From Candidatus Symbiopectobacterium endolongispinus (GTDB lineage: Bacteria > Pseudomonadota > Gammaproteobacteria > Enterobacterales > Enterobacteriaceae), in assembly GCF_018777385.1 (NCBI RefSeq), contig NZ_JAFJYB010000004.1, forward strand, positions 372,001-436,000: DNA of 64,000 bases, read 5' to 3'. A program made the position numbers and the translations under genes. Positions 20,039 to 30,980 of the stretch are shown piece by piece (within the stretch, counting starts at the first letter, position 1; the number at the start of each line of letters is the position of its first letter). Under the pieces are notes generated by a model that was given only the letters and a program-made list of their open reading frames with translations, had not been told where the DNA came from and ran no database searches.

Positions 20039-21518
20039 TTATTCCTTATCCAAACGCCCAACCAGTGACAGCTCAAAGTTAGCGCCCATGTATTTAAAAT
20101 GGGGGCGCACTGACAGCGAGACCTGATACCAGCCCGGTTCCCCTTCCACATCCAGCACTTTGATCTGCGCGGCACGCAGCGGACGACGGCTACGTACGTC
20201 TGCTGGCGGGTTTTCCTGATCCGCTATGTACTGTTTGATCCAGGTATTCAACTCGCGCTCCAGATCCTGGCGTTCTTTCCACGCGCCAATCTGTTCGCGC
20301 TGCAACACCTGGATGTAGTGCGCCAGACGGTTGATGATGAACATGTACGGCAGTTGGGTACCCAACTTGTAGTTGGTTTCCGCCTCTTTACCTTCTTTGG
20401 TATCGGGGAATACTTTGGGTTTCTGCACCGAGTTGGCGGAGAAGAATGCGGCGTTATCGCTGTCCTTGCGCATGGTCAGCGTGATGAAACCCTCTTCGGC
20501 CATCTCATATTCGCGACGGTCAGTGATCAGCACTTCCGTCGGAATTTTTGCCTGCAATTGCCCCATGGCTTCATACACGTGTACGGGCAGGTCCGTAATG
20601 GCACCACCGCTTTGCGGGCCGATAATGTTCGGGCACCAGCGGTATTTGGCGAAGCTGTCGGTAATTGCCGTCCCCATCAGATAGGCAGTATTGCCCCACA
20701 GATAGTGATCGTGATCGGCACTGATCTCTTCTTTGTAATTGAAGCCATTGATGGGGTTTTCTACCGGATGGTAAGGCAGGCGCGCCAGAAAACGCGGCGC
20801 TGTCAATCCCAGGTAGCGGGCATCATCGGACTCACGCAGTGAGCGCCACTTGGTATAGGCAGGGCCTTCGAATACGGATTTCAGATCCTTGATAGTCGGC
20901 AGCTCGGTGAAGCTGTCGACGCCGAAAAAGGTCGGCGCGCCGGAAGACACGAACGGTGCATGCGCCATTGCCCCCACGGCACTGACATATTGCAGAAGTT
21001 TGATATCGTGTGCGCTTTGCGTCATGGCATAGTCACCGATCACCCCACCGATTGACTGCCCACCGAATTGCCCATAACCACTGGAATATACGTGTTTGTA
21101 AAAACCAGATTGGGTAATTTCCGGCGCAAACTCAAAATCATCCAGCAGCTCTTCTTTGGTGGCATGGAGCACCAGCAGCTTGATGTTTTCACGAAAGTCA
21201 GTGCGATCGACGAGCAGTTTCAGCGAGCGCCAGGAGGATTCTAGCTCCTGTAGCGGTTTGGCATAGCAGAATAACATCGACCTGCTTGCTCAATGTTTTG
21301 TCCAGTTCGACGATCATGCTATCGACCAGCGCTTTGTTTACCGGTTCTGCGGCATTGCCGTTGTCAAGAATATTGGCCACCAGCGCCGCAATTCCCTGTT
21401 TGGCGACGTTGTAGCCTTCATCGACCGGCGTAATGCGTGCCTGAGTCATGATTTCATCCAGCAACGAACCGGAGGCACCGACGGCGCTGGCCTGTGTTTG
21501 TTCTTCAATGATTGACAT
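20039..21518 (-). pseudogene. tssC: T6SS sheath protein TssC (VipB), frameshifted
   Basis: About 80 N-terminal codons (MSIIEEQTQASAV ... LDKTLSKQVDVIL) and the remaining about 410 (LESSWRSLKLLVDRTDFREN ... CPNIIGPQSGGAITDLP) are offset by one base; the switch is between 21262 and 21285. The main sheath domain is otherwise undamaged. TssC pairs with TssB to build the contractile sheath, so loss of the N-terminal linkage removes function. An independent start inside the second part has no clear ribosome site. Confidence 0.92.
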
Positions 21519-21550
21519 CCTTATTTCCCTATCTCGTTAGTAGGCACTGA

Positions 21551-22054
21551 TTATTCGGCAGGTTTCACCAGATCCAACTCTTTCAGCAGTTGTTCTCTGG
21601 CTTCATCGCTGGCTAACAGATCCTGTAACCGGTTACGGAAAGCGGGAATATTGCCAAGCGGTCCATTGAGGGCAACGAGTGCTTCACGCAGTTCAAGCAG
21701 CTTGCGCAATTCAGGCACCTGCTGAGCAATACGGTCGAGAGAAAAGTCATTCAATGAAGTAATATTCAACTTCACCGACATATCATCTTGAGCATCATCT
21801 TCCAGGCGATTCGGAACTTTGAAATTCAATTCCAACTTTGCTTCTTTCATTACCGAGGCGAAATTATTTTTTTCGATCGATACCGTGTCACGCTCCTCAA
21901 TCGGCGTATCCTCGGTACGGCCTTTCATATTTCCCACGACCATCAGCATCAGCGGCAACTCTATTTCTGCCTGCCGGCCTCCGGTGGCGGGGACATATTT
22001 GATATTAATACGCTCTTTTGGTGCGACAGATGCACCGTCAGTTCCTTTTGCCAT
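21551..22054 (-). CDS. tssB: T6SS sheath protein TssB (VipA)
   Basis: 167 aa, intact. Family features: RINIKYVPATG, the long LPLMLMVVGNMKGR strand, ERDTVSIEKNNFASVM and the C-terminal helix around RNRLQDLLASDEARE. First gene of the cluster; the promoter must lie in the AT-rich 22055-22300 stretch. I could not point to a -24/-12 element with confidence even though a sigma-54 activator gene belongs to the cluster. Confidence 0.95.
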   Translation of the reverse strand: MAKGTDGASVAPKERINIKYVPATGGRQAEIELPLMLMVVGNMKGRTEDTPIEERDTVSIEKNNFASVMKEAKLELNFKVPNRLEDDAQDDMSVKLNITSLNDFSLDRIAQQVPELRKLLELREALVALNGPLGNIPAFRNRLQDLLASDEAREQLLKELDLVKPAE

Positions 22055-23140
22055 AAGTCAATACTCGTATAGGGGCGCCATCACCCAAAAAAAGTAAAGC
22101 CGAATCCTACCGGATGCTGTCATTAAAAATGAGAGAGCAAATAAGATTTGTCATTCGACCAGCGACATAAAATTTAAAAACAGTGTTAAAAAAATGAAAA
22201 AATATTTAAAAACGTTCACGCACGGCAAATCGGAGTAAAGAAATTTACTCACAACCAATAAAAAAACAAATGTTGTCATCCGTTAGGCAATCATACACAT
22301 AACATAAACCAACGGTCAACGGATCTTAAATAAGACACTTTACACATTGAAACAACAAATAAAAACGAATAAACACAATACATTGATGAATCCCTTTAAG
22401 AAAACCGAAAAAATCGAACAAAAAACGTCTGATTTTCATTAGGAATGATACAGGTATATTTATACGCTTTTTATTTTGATAAAAATAAAATAGTTAGCGC
22501 GTTAAGTAATTAACTTAGATATTATTCTGATTTTTACGTTTTTCTTTCGGTTAATTAAACACCATTATTCAAGAATAAATCCTTAATATCACGAGTTTGA
22601 TTTAAGATTATTCTTATCTCTATTTTTTACGTTAAGGCAGAGGATAACAACATCATAAACCATAAAACCTGCGCATCTATACCAACGACAAACCAGCAAA
22701 ATCCAATGAATCAGGAAACGATAAAAGAGCAATGTAACAAAGCCTTAAACCCACACGCTTTAAGTGGAATTGCCAGATAAAAATGAAGCAGTCCCGCAAT
22801 ACGCTACCTGCTGGCCCACGTACAGAAAAAATATTTTCCAAGGAAAGGGAATGAGAAGATTCTGATAACTAACCATCGGGCAAACTGGAAAAAGTCGCTC
22901 CGTTTAATCCATTAATCCGACTTTTTACCTCACGTTAATCGTACTACCCCAATCAAATTTATCAGTGTTAACACCAAGACTGAAGAAAGAGAATACGCCC
23001 GAGGTGGGGCCCACTTACCCTCCAGATCTTAACAACAATAAGCAACAACATATGTTTTGCACATAGGTGCAAACAACTCGAAAAACTGTAACATTGCCAC
23101 GCTATATTCCTGCCTGTCGTCAACAGTCAGGGGTAAATCA
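22055..23140. other. AT-rich non-coding region between divergent operons
   Basis: About 1.1 kb without a credible gene on either strand. It separates tssB (minus) from the importer operon (plus). It is rich in A/T runs up to about 22650; a short TAAGA/TCTTA dyad lies near 22605. It probably holds both promoters and may be a silencing target (inference from composition). No coding remnant was recognised. Confidence 0.6.
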
Positions 23141-24961
23141 GTGTTTTACCAAGCCGAAATCCGCCACCGAAAAACCGCGTGGCCAAAGATACGCCACACG
23201 CTGTCTATCGCCAGCCACGAACCTGCCAATTGGCTTGGCGCACTGCTGCTGATGCTGTTTAGCGGGATCATTCTGGCACCGGTGCTTTCCGTTTTGCTGA
23301 ATGCGGCACGGGTGCAAAGTGGTTATGGAGGCCGCACCGATGCTGCCGAGGGGGCATTCACCGCTTACTACCTGCTGCGCACTGTAGCCTCAAGAATGTC
23401 CGACTTGCTGCTGTGGACACCGTTACTGAACACCTTGGCTGTGGCAGCGAGTACCGTCGTAGGTGCATTGGTGGTGGGCATCGCGCTCGCCTGGCTTATT
23501 CACCGCACCGATATTGCCGGCCGCAAAGGTTTTGCCACCCTGCTCATTGTGCCGTTTATGCTCCCTTCCTGGACCTTCGCGCTAGCCTGGACCACCTTGT
23601 TTAAGAACCATGCGATTGGCGGCCAACCCGGCTGGCTAGAAGTCATGGGGATCCAGACGCCTAACTGGATGGCCTATGGTTATTTTCCCATAGTGGTCAT
23701 CATGACCTTGCACTACACGCCACTGGTTATCCTGATCGTCGGGAATGCCCTGAGGCGTATCGACAGCCAGATGGAAGAGTACGCCCGTGTTCTGGGTGCC
23801 TCACGCAATGTGATTGCATTCAAAATCATTATCCCGCTGGTGCGTCCTGAGCTGCTATCGGCGTCGTTGCTGATTTTTGCCGACTGCATCGGCGAGTTTG
23901 CCCTGCCCTATATTCTCGGTCTGCCGGTCCATTTTGATACGTTATCAACCAGCCTGTATCGGGCCATCAGCACCCGGCAGTCCGGTGTGGCAGCGGTTAT
24001 CGCCACGGTTATTATGCTGATGGGCATGATCACCTTGCTGCTGGACATGAAAATGCTGCGCGAGGCGAAACGCTTTGCCACGGTAGGCGGCAAAGCGTTC
24101 ATGGAGCGTCGCCGCTCACTCGGGCGTTGGCGTATTTTGGCCGCCGCCGTGCCTCTTACTTTCATTTTGTTAGGGGTTGCCATCCCTCTGCTGACGCTGT
24201 TTCTTTCTACGGTGATGCTGCTGCCCGGTCGCTTCACGGCGGATAATTTTACGCTGGCCTACTGGATTGGTCATAACCTAGACACGGTAGCGCTGCATAA
24301 CGGCATACTGCTGACGCCCGAGTTTTGGCGCACGGTGGGAAATACCTTGCTTATCGTCGGCTCAGCTCCTGTCACCTGTGGCGTACTCGGTCTGCTGGTG
24401 GGCTATGCCGTGATGCGCTGCCACTTCCGCTGGATTGCCGCCTGCTTGCGTCAGTTGACGTTTCTGCCCTATCTGGTGCCTGGCATTGCCTTTGCCACGG
24501 CGTTTCTCTCTCTTTGCGGTAGCAAGAGGCCCCGTTCCGGCGCTGTATGGCACGCCGCTGATCTTAATTCTGGCGCTGATTGCAGAAAAAATGCCTTATG
24601 CCAGCCGTTCTGGCATAAGGCCATGACCCAACTCGGTAAAGAAGCCGAAGAAGCCGCGCAGATTGCCGGCGCCGGTTGGTTGGCGCGCCTGCGCCGCATC
24701 GTGATTCCGATTCAAGCGGGCCCGCTGGCGACCGGCATCCTGCTGCCGTTTATCTCCGGCATCAAGGGCGTCAGCCTGTTTGTCATTCTCGCTACACCCG
24801 CAACCGACGTGCTGACAACCTATTCCCTGCGTTTGATTGCCTACAACTACCAACAGGCGGCCAACGCCGTGGTACTGATGATTGCGCTGATTTCATGGGC
24901 AGGCACGGTGATGATCCAAAAGATCACCGGCACTGGCCTGGCTGACGCGCTGGAGAACTAA
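23141..24961 (+). pseudogene. FbpB/AfuB-type ABC importer permease, double-frameshift scramble
   Basis: About 606 codons in one open frame, with two fused six-helix permease halves. The EAA loops are EEYARVLGASRNVIAFKIIIPLV in the first half and EEAAQIAGAGWLARLRRIVIP in the second. Residues encoded by about 24515-24615 (LCGSKRPRSGAVWHAADLN...) are nonsense: the +1 frame there encodes the expected VARGPVPALYGTPLILILALIAEK. Two indels (about -2 in a CT repeat, then -1) cancel out, so the frame is long but a TM helix and loop are destroyed. Start chosen: GTG with AGGGG 7 nt upstream. Confidence 0.85.
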
Positions 24962-24962
24962 C

Positions 24963-26057
24963 ATGCCTTCCATCCAGTTGTCTCATCTCACCAAAACCTA
25001 CGCCAGCAGCAATAGTCCGGCAGTAAACAACCTCAGTCTGACCGTCAACGACGGTGAGTTCATGTGCTTGCTCGGACCGTTAGGCTGCGGCAAAACCACC
25101 ATTTTGCGCATGATAGCTGGAATTGAGCACGCCAGCGGCGGAGAGATTGTCATCGGCGACAAGGTGGTCGATTCCGTTACACAGGGCATTTATGTCCCGC
25201 CCGAGAAACGCGGCATCGGTCTGGTGTTTCAGAGCTATGCGCTCTGGCCCCATATGACGGTCGAACAGAATGTCGATTTTGGACTGCGTTTACAAAAAGT
25301 CTCGGCGCAGGCGCATATCGCACGCACTCAGGATGTGCAGGATGTGATGGAAAAATTACGCATCGCAGATTATGCCAAACGCTATCCGGCGCAACTCTCC
25401 GGTGGACAGCAGCAACGCGTCGCTCTGGCGCGTATGCTGGCAGTTAACCCTGGCGTGCTGTTGCTTGACGAACCCCTCTCAAACCTGGACGCCACGTTGC
25501 GTCTGGAAATGCGAGCCGAATTGCAACGTTTACACGAAACCTTCGGTACCACCATTGTGTTTGTCAGTCACGATCAATGGTAGGCGATGACCATGGCGAC
25601 AACCATCGCAGTGATGAGTGCCGGGCAGATGCAGCAGGTCGGCACGCCGGATCAAATCTATGCAGCCCCCGCCAGCCGCTTTGTCGCCGAGTTTATTGGC
25701 ACGCCCAAGCTCAATATGATCCCGTTGCACCCGCCATTGAGCCATTTAGCGCAGCATCTGCACCAGCGTTTTTCCCTACACGACGGCGAGCATACCGAGC
25801 TGTGCGGTATCCGACCCGAAGAGATTGTTCTCAGCGCTGACGCAGGCAATAACGGCGTTGCCATGACCATCGATAACATTATGCCCACCGGTGGCAGTTG
25901 GATCATTGAGCTGGTCACCGGCAACGATCGTCTGTTCCATTCGACGCAACTGCGTCCACGCTGGCAGCCTCAGCAGCAAGTGTTCTGCCAGTTGCCGTCC
26001 CACTCACTGCATTTCTTCAATCGCCATGGGTTTCGCCACGAGATAGCCACCCAGTAA
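24963..26057 (+). pseudogene. FbpC/AfuC-type ABC importer ATPase, internal stop
   Basis: 364-codon gene with Walker A GPLGCGKTT (Leu where Ser is usual), Q-loop FQSYALWPHM, signature LSGGQQQR, Walker B VLLLDEPLSNLDA and the H-loop VSHDQ. At 25581 the expected GAG of the QxEAMTMAD motif is TAG. The rest of the frame (PDQIYAAPASRFVAEFIG and the C-terminal TOBE-like domain) is open. It starts 1 nt after the permease stop. Export and import coupling would be lost. Confidence 0.92.
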
Positions 26058-26084
26058 CCCCCTTACTTATTATCAGGAGTCACG

Positions 26085-26981
26085 ATGAAGCGCACATTCA
26101 CTGCACTGTTGGTCACCAGCACTTTGCTAATCAGCCCGTTAACCCATGCTGAAACCGCCTAACTGCAAGCCTTGATCGCCGCCGCACAGCAAGAGCACCC
26201 GTTAACCGTTTATGCTTCAACCGGTAAAATCGTGCAGCAGGCCAAAGCCTTTAGCGAAAAGTACGGGCTTAAGGCCACTGGCGTAAAAGCCGATGCGCCG
26301 CAGATCATCGAAATTATCAGCCGCGAAGCGCAAGCAAAAAACGTCCGGGCCGATGTCGCTATCGTGGAAGATACGCCGGCGGCAATCACACAGTTGCTCA
26401 GTAAAGGCTATGTGCAAAGCTGGGTTCCGGATGACCTGAAAGGCAACGTCGCTGCCCGTTATCAAAACCCGTTAACCGTGGTGCTGGCACCCAACGTGTT
26501 TGCTTACAATACCGCGCGTCACACCACCTGCCCCGTCACCAATATCTGGCAGCTCACCCACTCCGATAATGATGCGGCCTCAGCCATTAGCGCACCGGAT
26601 GGAAACGCCGATTTTGTCGGTCTGGTTTCAACCGCGAAATTCCGTGATAACCAACAAGGGATGAAGTTGGGGTTGTGTAACGGACTTAAACCGTTTATCG
26701 GCTGGAATTATCCCAGTCTGGGGGTGATCTCCACCGGCAGCCACAGCCCTAACGCCGCTAAACTGTTTATCCACTATTTGTTGACCGCAGAAGGGATTGG
26801 GCCGCAGAGCGTCGATGGCAAAATGTCCACCAACCAGACAGTCTCACTGCCCGCAAACGAAGCGTACGGGATTGAAAAATACCGTTCAGAATTGATGGAA
26901 TACCTGACAGATACGGCTAAAGAGGACTGGAAAAGCCGTCAGGACTGGCAGGATATCTGGAGCCTTAACTACAAGAAATAA
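26085..26981 (+). pseudogene. AfuA/FbpA-type periplasmic binding protein, stop after signal peptide plus internal deletion
   Basis: RBS CAGGAG, ATG at 26085, and a clean Sec signal (FTALLVTSTLLISPLTHAETA) immediately followed by TAA at 26160. The mature part continues in frame (HPLTVYASTGKIVQQ ... TTCPVTNIWQLT). Between NIWQLTHS and DNDAASA about 60 residues usual for the family are absent, an in-frame deletion. It ends KDWQDIWSLNYKK-like. The family includes ferric-iron and, for AfuA, hexose-phosphate binding proteins; ligand here unproven. Confidence 0.87.
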
Positions 26982-27036
26982 GGTTTGACTCAAACCGTAG
27001 CATCGCCCCTTTTCACTTTTAAACAGGCAGATTACG

Positions 27037-28474
27037 TTGACGAACATCGACATTGAGCAGCGCGAAGCGGCATTAAAACGCATCATTCTGGGCGCTGGTG
27101 ATACCGCCCTGCGTTATTTTCGTTCGCGCAAAGCGGGGGAATATGAACTCAAGGGCCATCAGGATATCCTGATCGAAGCAGACACTCTGGTAGAAGCCCT
27201 GATTTTACGTGAGCTTGGCGCAACCTTTCCCGGCGATCTGATTCTGGGTGAAGAGTCCGCACGCCAACCAGACAACACAGCGAGTTTATGGGTTGTCGAC
27301 CCGATTGATGGCACCGCCAACTTTGCGCGCGGAATCGCCCATTTCTGCGTGTGCATCGCCTGGGTGTATCGTGGCATTACAGAACTGGGGGCCATCTATA
27401 ACCCAGTCAGTCAGGAACTCTATCTGGCACGCCGCGGACACTACGCCTTAAAAAAACGACCAACCGCTGCGCTGCACCGCCATTGCGGACACACAGTTGG
27501 CCTCTTTTGAACTGGGGTGGTCTGCGCGTCACAGCCAGCGCCGCTATCTGGATGTGATGTCCGCCCTGCTCAATCTGGGGGCCAGTATCCGCCGTGGTGG
27601 TTCCGGTGCACTGGCGCTGGCCTGGGTCGCGGAAGGCCGCACTGATGGCTATGTGGAAATCCATACGAACGCCTGGGACTGCCTGGCAGGATTACTGCTG
27701 ATGCGTGAAGCGGGAGGACAAACCGGTATCATCCCGCAGGATGCCGCCGGCCTGTATAACGGCTTGCCGGTACTGGCAGCAGCACCGGGCGTTGCCGCAG
27801 CGTTAGCACGCGCCGCCAGCATTCCGTTGGCAAACGAGGCAGTTACGCCCGCGCCAACGCCGCCATCTACACCAGTATACCCGCGTCCCCCCATCAGCCT
27901 GATCAGCGAAAATTTCCCTGGATGGGGCATGGATATCTATATCGGCGGTGCCAGCGGTGTCTGTGATGCCGCGCTGCTGGCCGAACACGATTTCGGCATC
28001 GTGATCAATTGCGCGGTGAATCTCGATATCGATTGGGTGACGATCCAGGAAGCGACACCCGATACCCATCTGCTTTCCCACGGTGCCGGGCCGGTTCGCT
28101 ATTACAAACTCGGGCTGATTGACGGCGAAGGCAATGCGCCGGCGATGCTGCACGCAGGCTATCATTTGATGCGCTCCGCGCTGTTACAGCAAATTCCCGA
28201 TAAGCCGTCTTATCGCAACCGCAGGCGGGGCAATATTCTGGTCAACTGTCGTGGCGGGCGCAGTCGCTCTGTGGCACTGGTCGCCCTGTTTATGCATCTC
28301 GAATGCCCTGAACGTTATCCGACGCTTGGCGATGTCATCGCACTGATTCGAGAGAAACGTCAGCTACACCCAGATGAATGGTTTGAAACGCCGAAGCCGT
28401 CGCTGACGCGTCTGGCTGAACATGCCATCCTGCGTGAAAAGGCATTGATTGCAACGGAATGGCACGATGAGTGA
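27037..28474 (+). pseudogene. Inositol-monophosphatase / dual-specificity phosphatase fusion, frameshifted
   Basis: One gene of about 478 codons. Residues 1-270 are an inositol monophosphatase-family enzyme: GEESARQ, DPIDGTANFARG (metal-binding DPIDGT) and, after the frame break, IRRGGSGALALAWVAEGRTDGYVE and NAWDCLAG. Residues about 310-478 are a dual-specificity phosphatase domain with P-loop VNCRGGRSRS (Cys-x5-Arg; the usual His before Cys is Asn). The break is A7 at 27450-27456 (six expected). TTG start. It lies 55 bp after the binding-protein gene and overlaps the LacI gene, so belongs to the import operon. Confidence 0.85.
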
Positions 28475-29480
28475 GAGCAGTTACAGCAAAAGCAGCGGGT
28501 TTGCCAGCGCCGCCTAAGTCGCGCAGTTGGCGAGCGTATCGCGTTCAGCGGTATCGCGCACCTTTACACCCGGCAGCAGCGTCTCAGCAGAGACGCGGCG
28601 CAAAGTCCTTGCCGCCGCACAAACGCTTAACTACTACGTCAATCACCTGGCGCGTAGCCTCTCCAAAGAGGCCTGTCGTCCGGTATGTATTCTTGGCGGT
28701 AATCTGGCCGCACCTTATCAGGCAAGCCTGCTGGAGCACCTCACCCGCCGTCTGAACCACGCTGGACGCGCGGTGATGGTGATCAACACTGACGACGGTG
28801 AAGAGTCTGTCAGGGATGCCCTGCAACAAACCATGAATTATCGTTCAACGGCAACGATTGTGTTGTCAGGAAAACCGCCGGGCGCGCTGATCTAAACCTG
28901 CCTGCAAAGCGGACAGCGGGTAATTTTTATTAACCGTATGGGACAGTTTGAGGGGGCGGACAATATCGATATTGACTACCGCTCAACGATGGCCGATGCA
29001 TTAAACTTGTTGCTCACTGCTGGCTGTCAGCAGATCGCGTTGGTATCGTCATCGGCACGTTCCCCCAGCATGGTAATGCGCGAAACGCGCTTTCTTGATG
29101 CGGCGGCCGAACGAGGGATTAACATCACGCTGACCCAACCGGGCAGCGCCAGTTACCTTACTGGCGTTACCGCCACGCGCGAATTGTTAAGCACAGAAAC
29201 GCCTCCGGAAGGGGTATTTTGCGTCACCGATCTGATTGCCTGCGGTTTTATCGACGCCGCTCGACACGAGTTCGACCTGCAGATTCCGGAAGATATCAGT
29301 ATCATTGGCTTCGATGATATCGAACAGGCCAGTTGGCTGGGCTATGATTTGACCACCTTCGCTCAGCCTTTGGCTGAGATGGCTGAAGCCGCGTGCCAGT
29401 TGGTGATCGCTCCGGCAACGGGAACACCGTCCCGACGCGTGTTCAACGCCCTTCCCGTGCGGCGCAGCACCTTAGGCTAG
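28467..29480 (+). pseudogene. LacI-family regulator, two internal stops
   Basis: ATG overlaps the phosphatase stop by 8 nt. Helix-turn-helix VAQLASVSRSAVSRTFTPG, hinge ARSLSKEAC, then the periplasmic-binding-like effector domain ending EDISIIGFDDIEQASW. TAA codons at 28515 (codon 17, just before the HTH) and 28893 (codon 143). It is the last gene of the importer/phosphatase operon and presumably its local regulator, sensing the imported compound or a product. Confidence 0.9.
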
Positions 29481-29508
29481 ATTTTCCCGGCTGAGAGGAC
29501 AGGCAGGG

Positions 29509-30014
29509 TTACTCGTTCTCCAGCAGTTGCATCAGGGTGGATAGCGCCTCGTTCAACTGCTGGCGCTCTGCCGCAGATAGCCCGGACAGCAGTTGCCGCT
29601 CGTTTTAGATATAGGTTTCGACGGCGCGGTCGATCACCGCGCGGCCTTGCGGCGTTAATGCCACCAGCATGCTGCGTGCATCTTCCGTATTGGGCAAACG
29701 TGAAATAAACGCACGTTTTTCCAACGCTTTCAGCCGGTGTGTGATGGTACCAGAGGTGATCATCAGGGTGGAAAACAGCTGTGTGGGTGACAGCACAAAC
29801 GGCGCGCCAGCGCGCCGCAGCGTGGCGAGAATATCAAATCCCCAGCGTACCAGCCCGTGCTCTACGAAGGCCTCGTCAACACGCGGCTCCAGCAGCAACG
29901 CACAGCGCTTCAGGCGGCCGATCGGCCCCATCGAGCTGCAATCCAGATCCGGACGTTCACGCTTCCACTGTTCTAAAATTCGATCGACGGCATCCGTCTG
30001 AGTTTTTTTGTCAT
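29509..30014 (-). pseudogene. MarR-family regulator, PecS-like, frameshift and internal stop
   Basis: About 168 codons. ATG at 30014; the frame is lost after four codons in a T7 run (plus strand 30003-30009; eight expected) and then reads TQTDAVDRILEQWKRERPDLDCSSM, the PecS-type N-terminus, followed by GFDILATLRRAGAPF and the winged helix. TAA at 29605 precedes the last helix NERQLLSGLSAAERQ. It is divergent from a PecM-like exporter, the same layout as Dickeya pecS-pecM, where PecS represses the exporter and virulence genes. Confidence 0.85.
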
Positions 30015-30096
30015 CACCCGCTCATTTATCTTGATATCAAGATAATTATCACTGCATACTTTGCTCACTAATTTAGCTTGAAGCAAAGATAAAATC

Positions 30097-30978
30097 ATGG
30101 CCTTTTTGTCACGTTATCCCCTTTTCGATCTGCTGCTCACCGCGCTGGCACCCACAATTTGGGGCACAACCTATATCGTTACCACGCAGTTTCTGCCGCC
30201 TGACAGACCCTTTATCGCGGCTCTGCTGCGTGTCCTGCCTGCGGGATGTGCTCTGCTGTTATGGTGTCGTCATTTCCCGTTGCGCAACGAATGGTGGAAG
30301 CTGATCGTTACCGGCATCCTCAATATCGGCGCGTTTCAGGCGCTGTTGTTTGTTGCCGCCTACCGTTTACCCGGCGGTTTGGCCGCCGTTATCGGTGCGA
30401 TACAACCGCTGCTGGTAATGCTGCTGGCCTGGGGAATTGATCGGCAGCGATCCCCGCTAACCGCCGTTCTGGCTGCCTTTACCGGAATTATCGGCATGGC
30501 GATGCCGCTGCTTTCACCGCAAACAATCGTTGACACCATCGGGATCGGCGCGGCGTTTCTGGGGGCGGTCAGCATGGCATTAGGCACCTGGCTATCGCGG
30601 CGTTGGTCGCTCTCAATGCCAGTGATGGCACTGACCGGATGGCAGTTACTGCTCGGCGGAATGTTTTTATTGCCGGTAGCACTGCTGGTCGATCCGCCGC
30701 TACCTGTGCTAACAGCCACGCAGATTGCCGGTTACGTATGGCTGTGTGTGGTAGGCGCTATGCTAGCCTATGCGCTGTGGTTTCGCGGCATTCGCCATCT
30801 TTCGCCGGTCGCGGTGTCGGCAATGAGCCTGCTGAGCCCGGTCACGGCCGTGGTGCTGGGGTGGGTATTTCTCGGGCAACGCATTCAGGGAATGGCATTG
30901 CCTGGGCTGATTATCGTGATGCTGAGCGTATTGTCGATCCAGTGGGTGCTGATCAAAAACCAAAGATCTGACCCCTGA
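30097..30978 (+). CDS. PecM-like DMT (EamA) exporter
   Basis: 293 aa, intact, about ten TM helices in two EamA repeats. The start LLTALAPTIWGTTYIVTTQFLPPDRPF and the segment AAYRLPGGLAAVIGAIQPLLV are strongly PecM-like as I remember that protein (indigoidine/blue pigment-associated exporter of Dickeya). Inner membrane. With the divergent PecS-like repressor broken, its expression may be unregulated. Substrate unproven. Confidence 0.85.
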   Translation: MAFLSRYPLFDLLLTALAPTIWGTTYIVTTQFLPPDRPFIAALLRVLPAGCALLLWCRHFPLRNEWWKLIVTGILNIGAFQALLFVAAYRLPGGLAAVIGAIQPLLVMLLAWGIDRQRSPLTAVLAAFTGIIGMAMPLLSPQTIVDTIGIGAAFLGAVSMALGTWLSRRWSLSMPVMALTGWQLLLGGMFLLPVALLVDPPLPVLTATQIAGYVWLCVVGAMLAYALWFRGIRHLSPVAVSAMSLLSPVTAVVLGWVFLGQRIQGMALPGLIIVMLSVLSIQWVLIKNQRSDP

Positions 30979-30980
30979 CG

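Noticed and set aside
22055-23140. Sigma-54 promoter for the T6SS operon
   Set aside because: I looked for a GG-N10-GC element upstream of tssB on the minus strand and found none I could defend.
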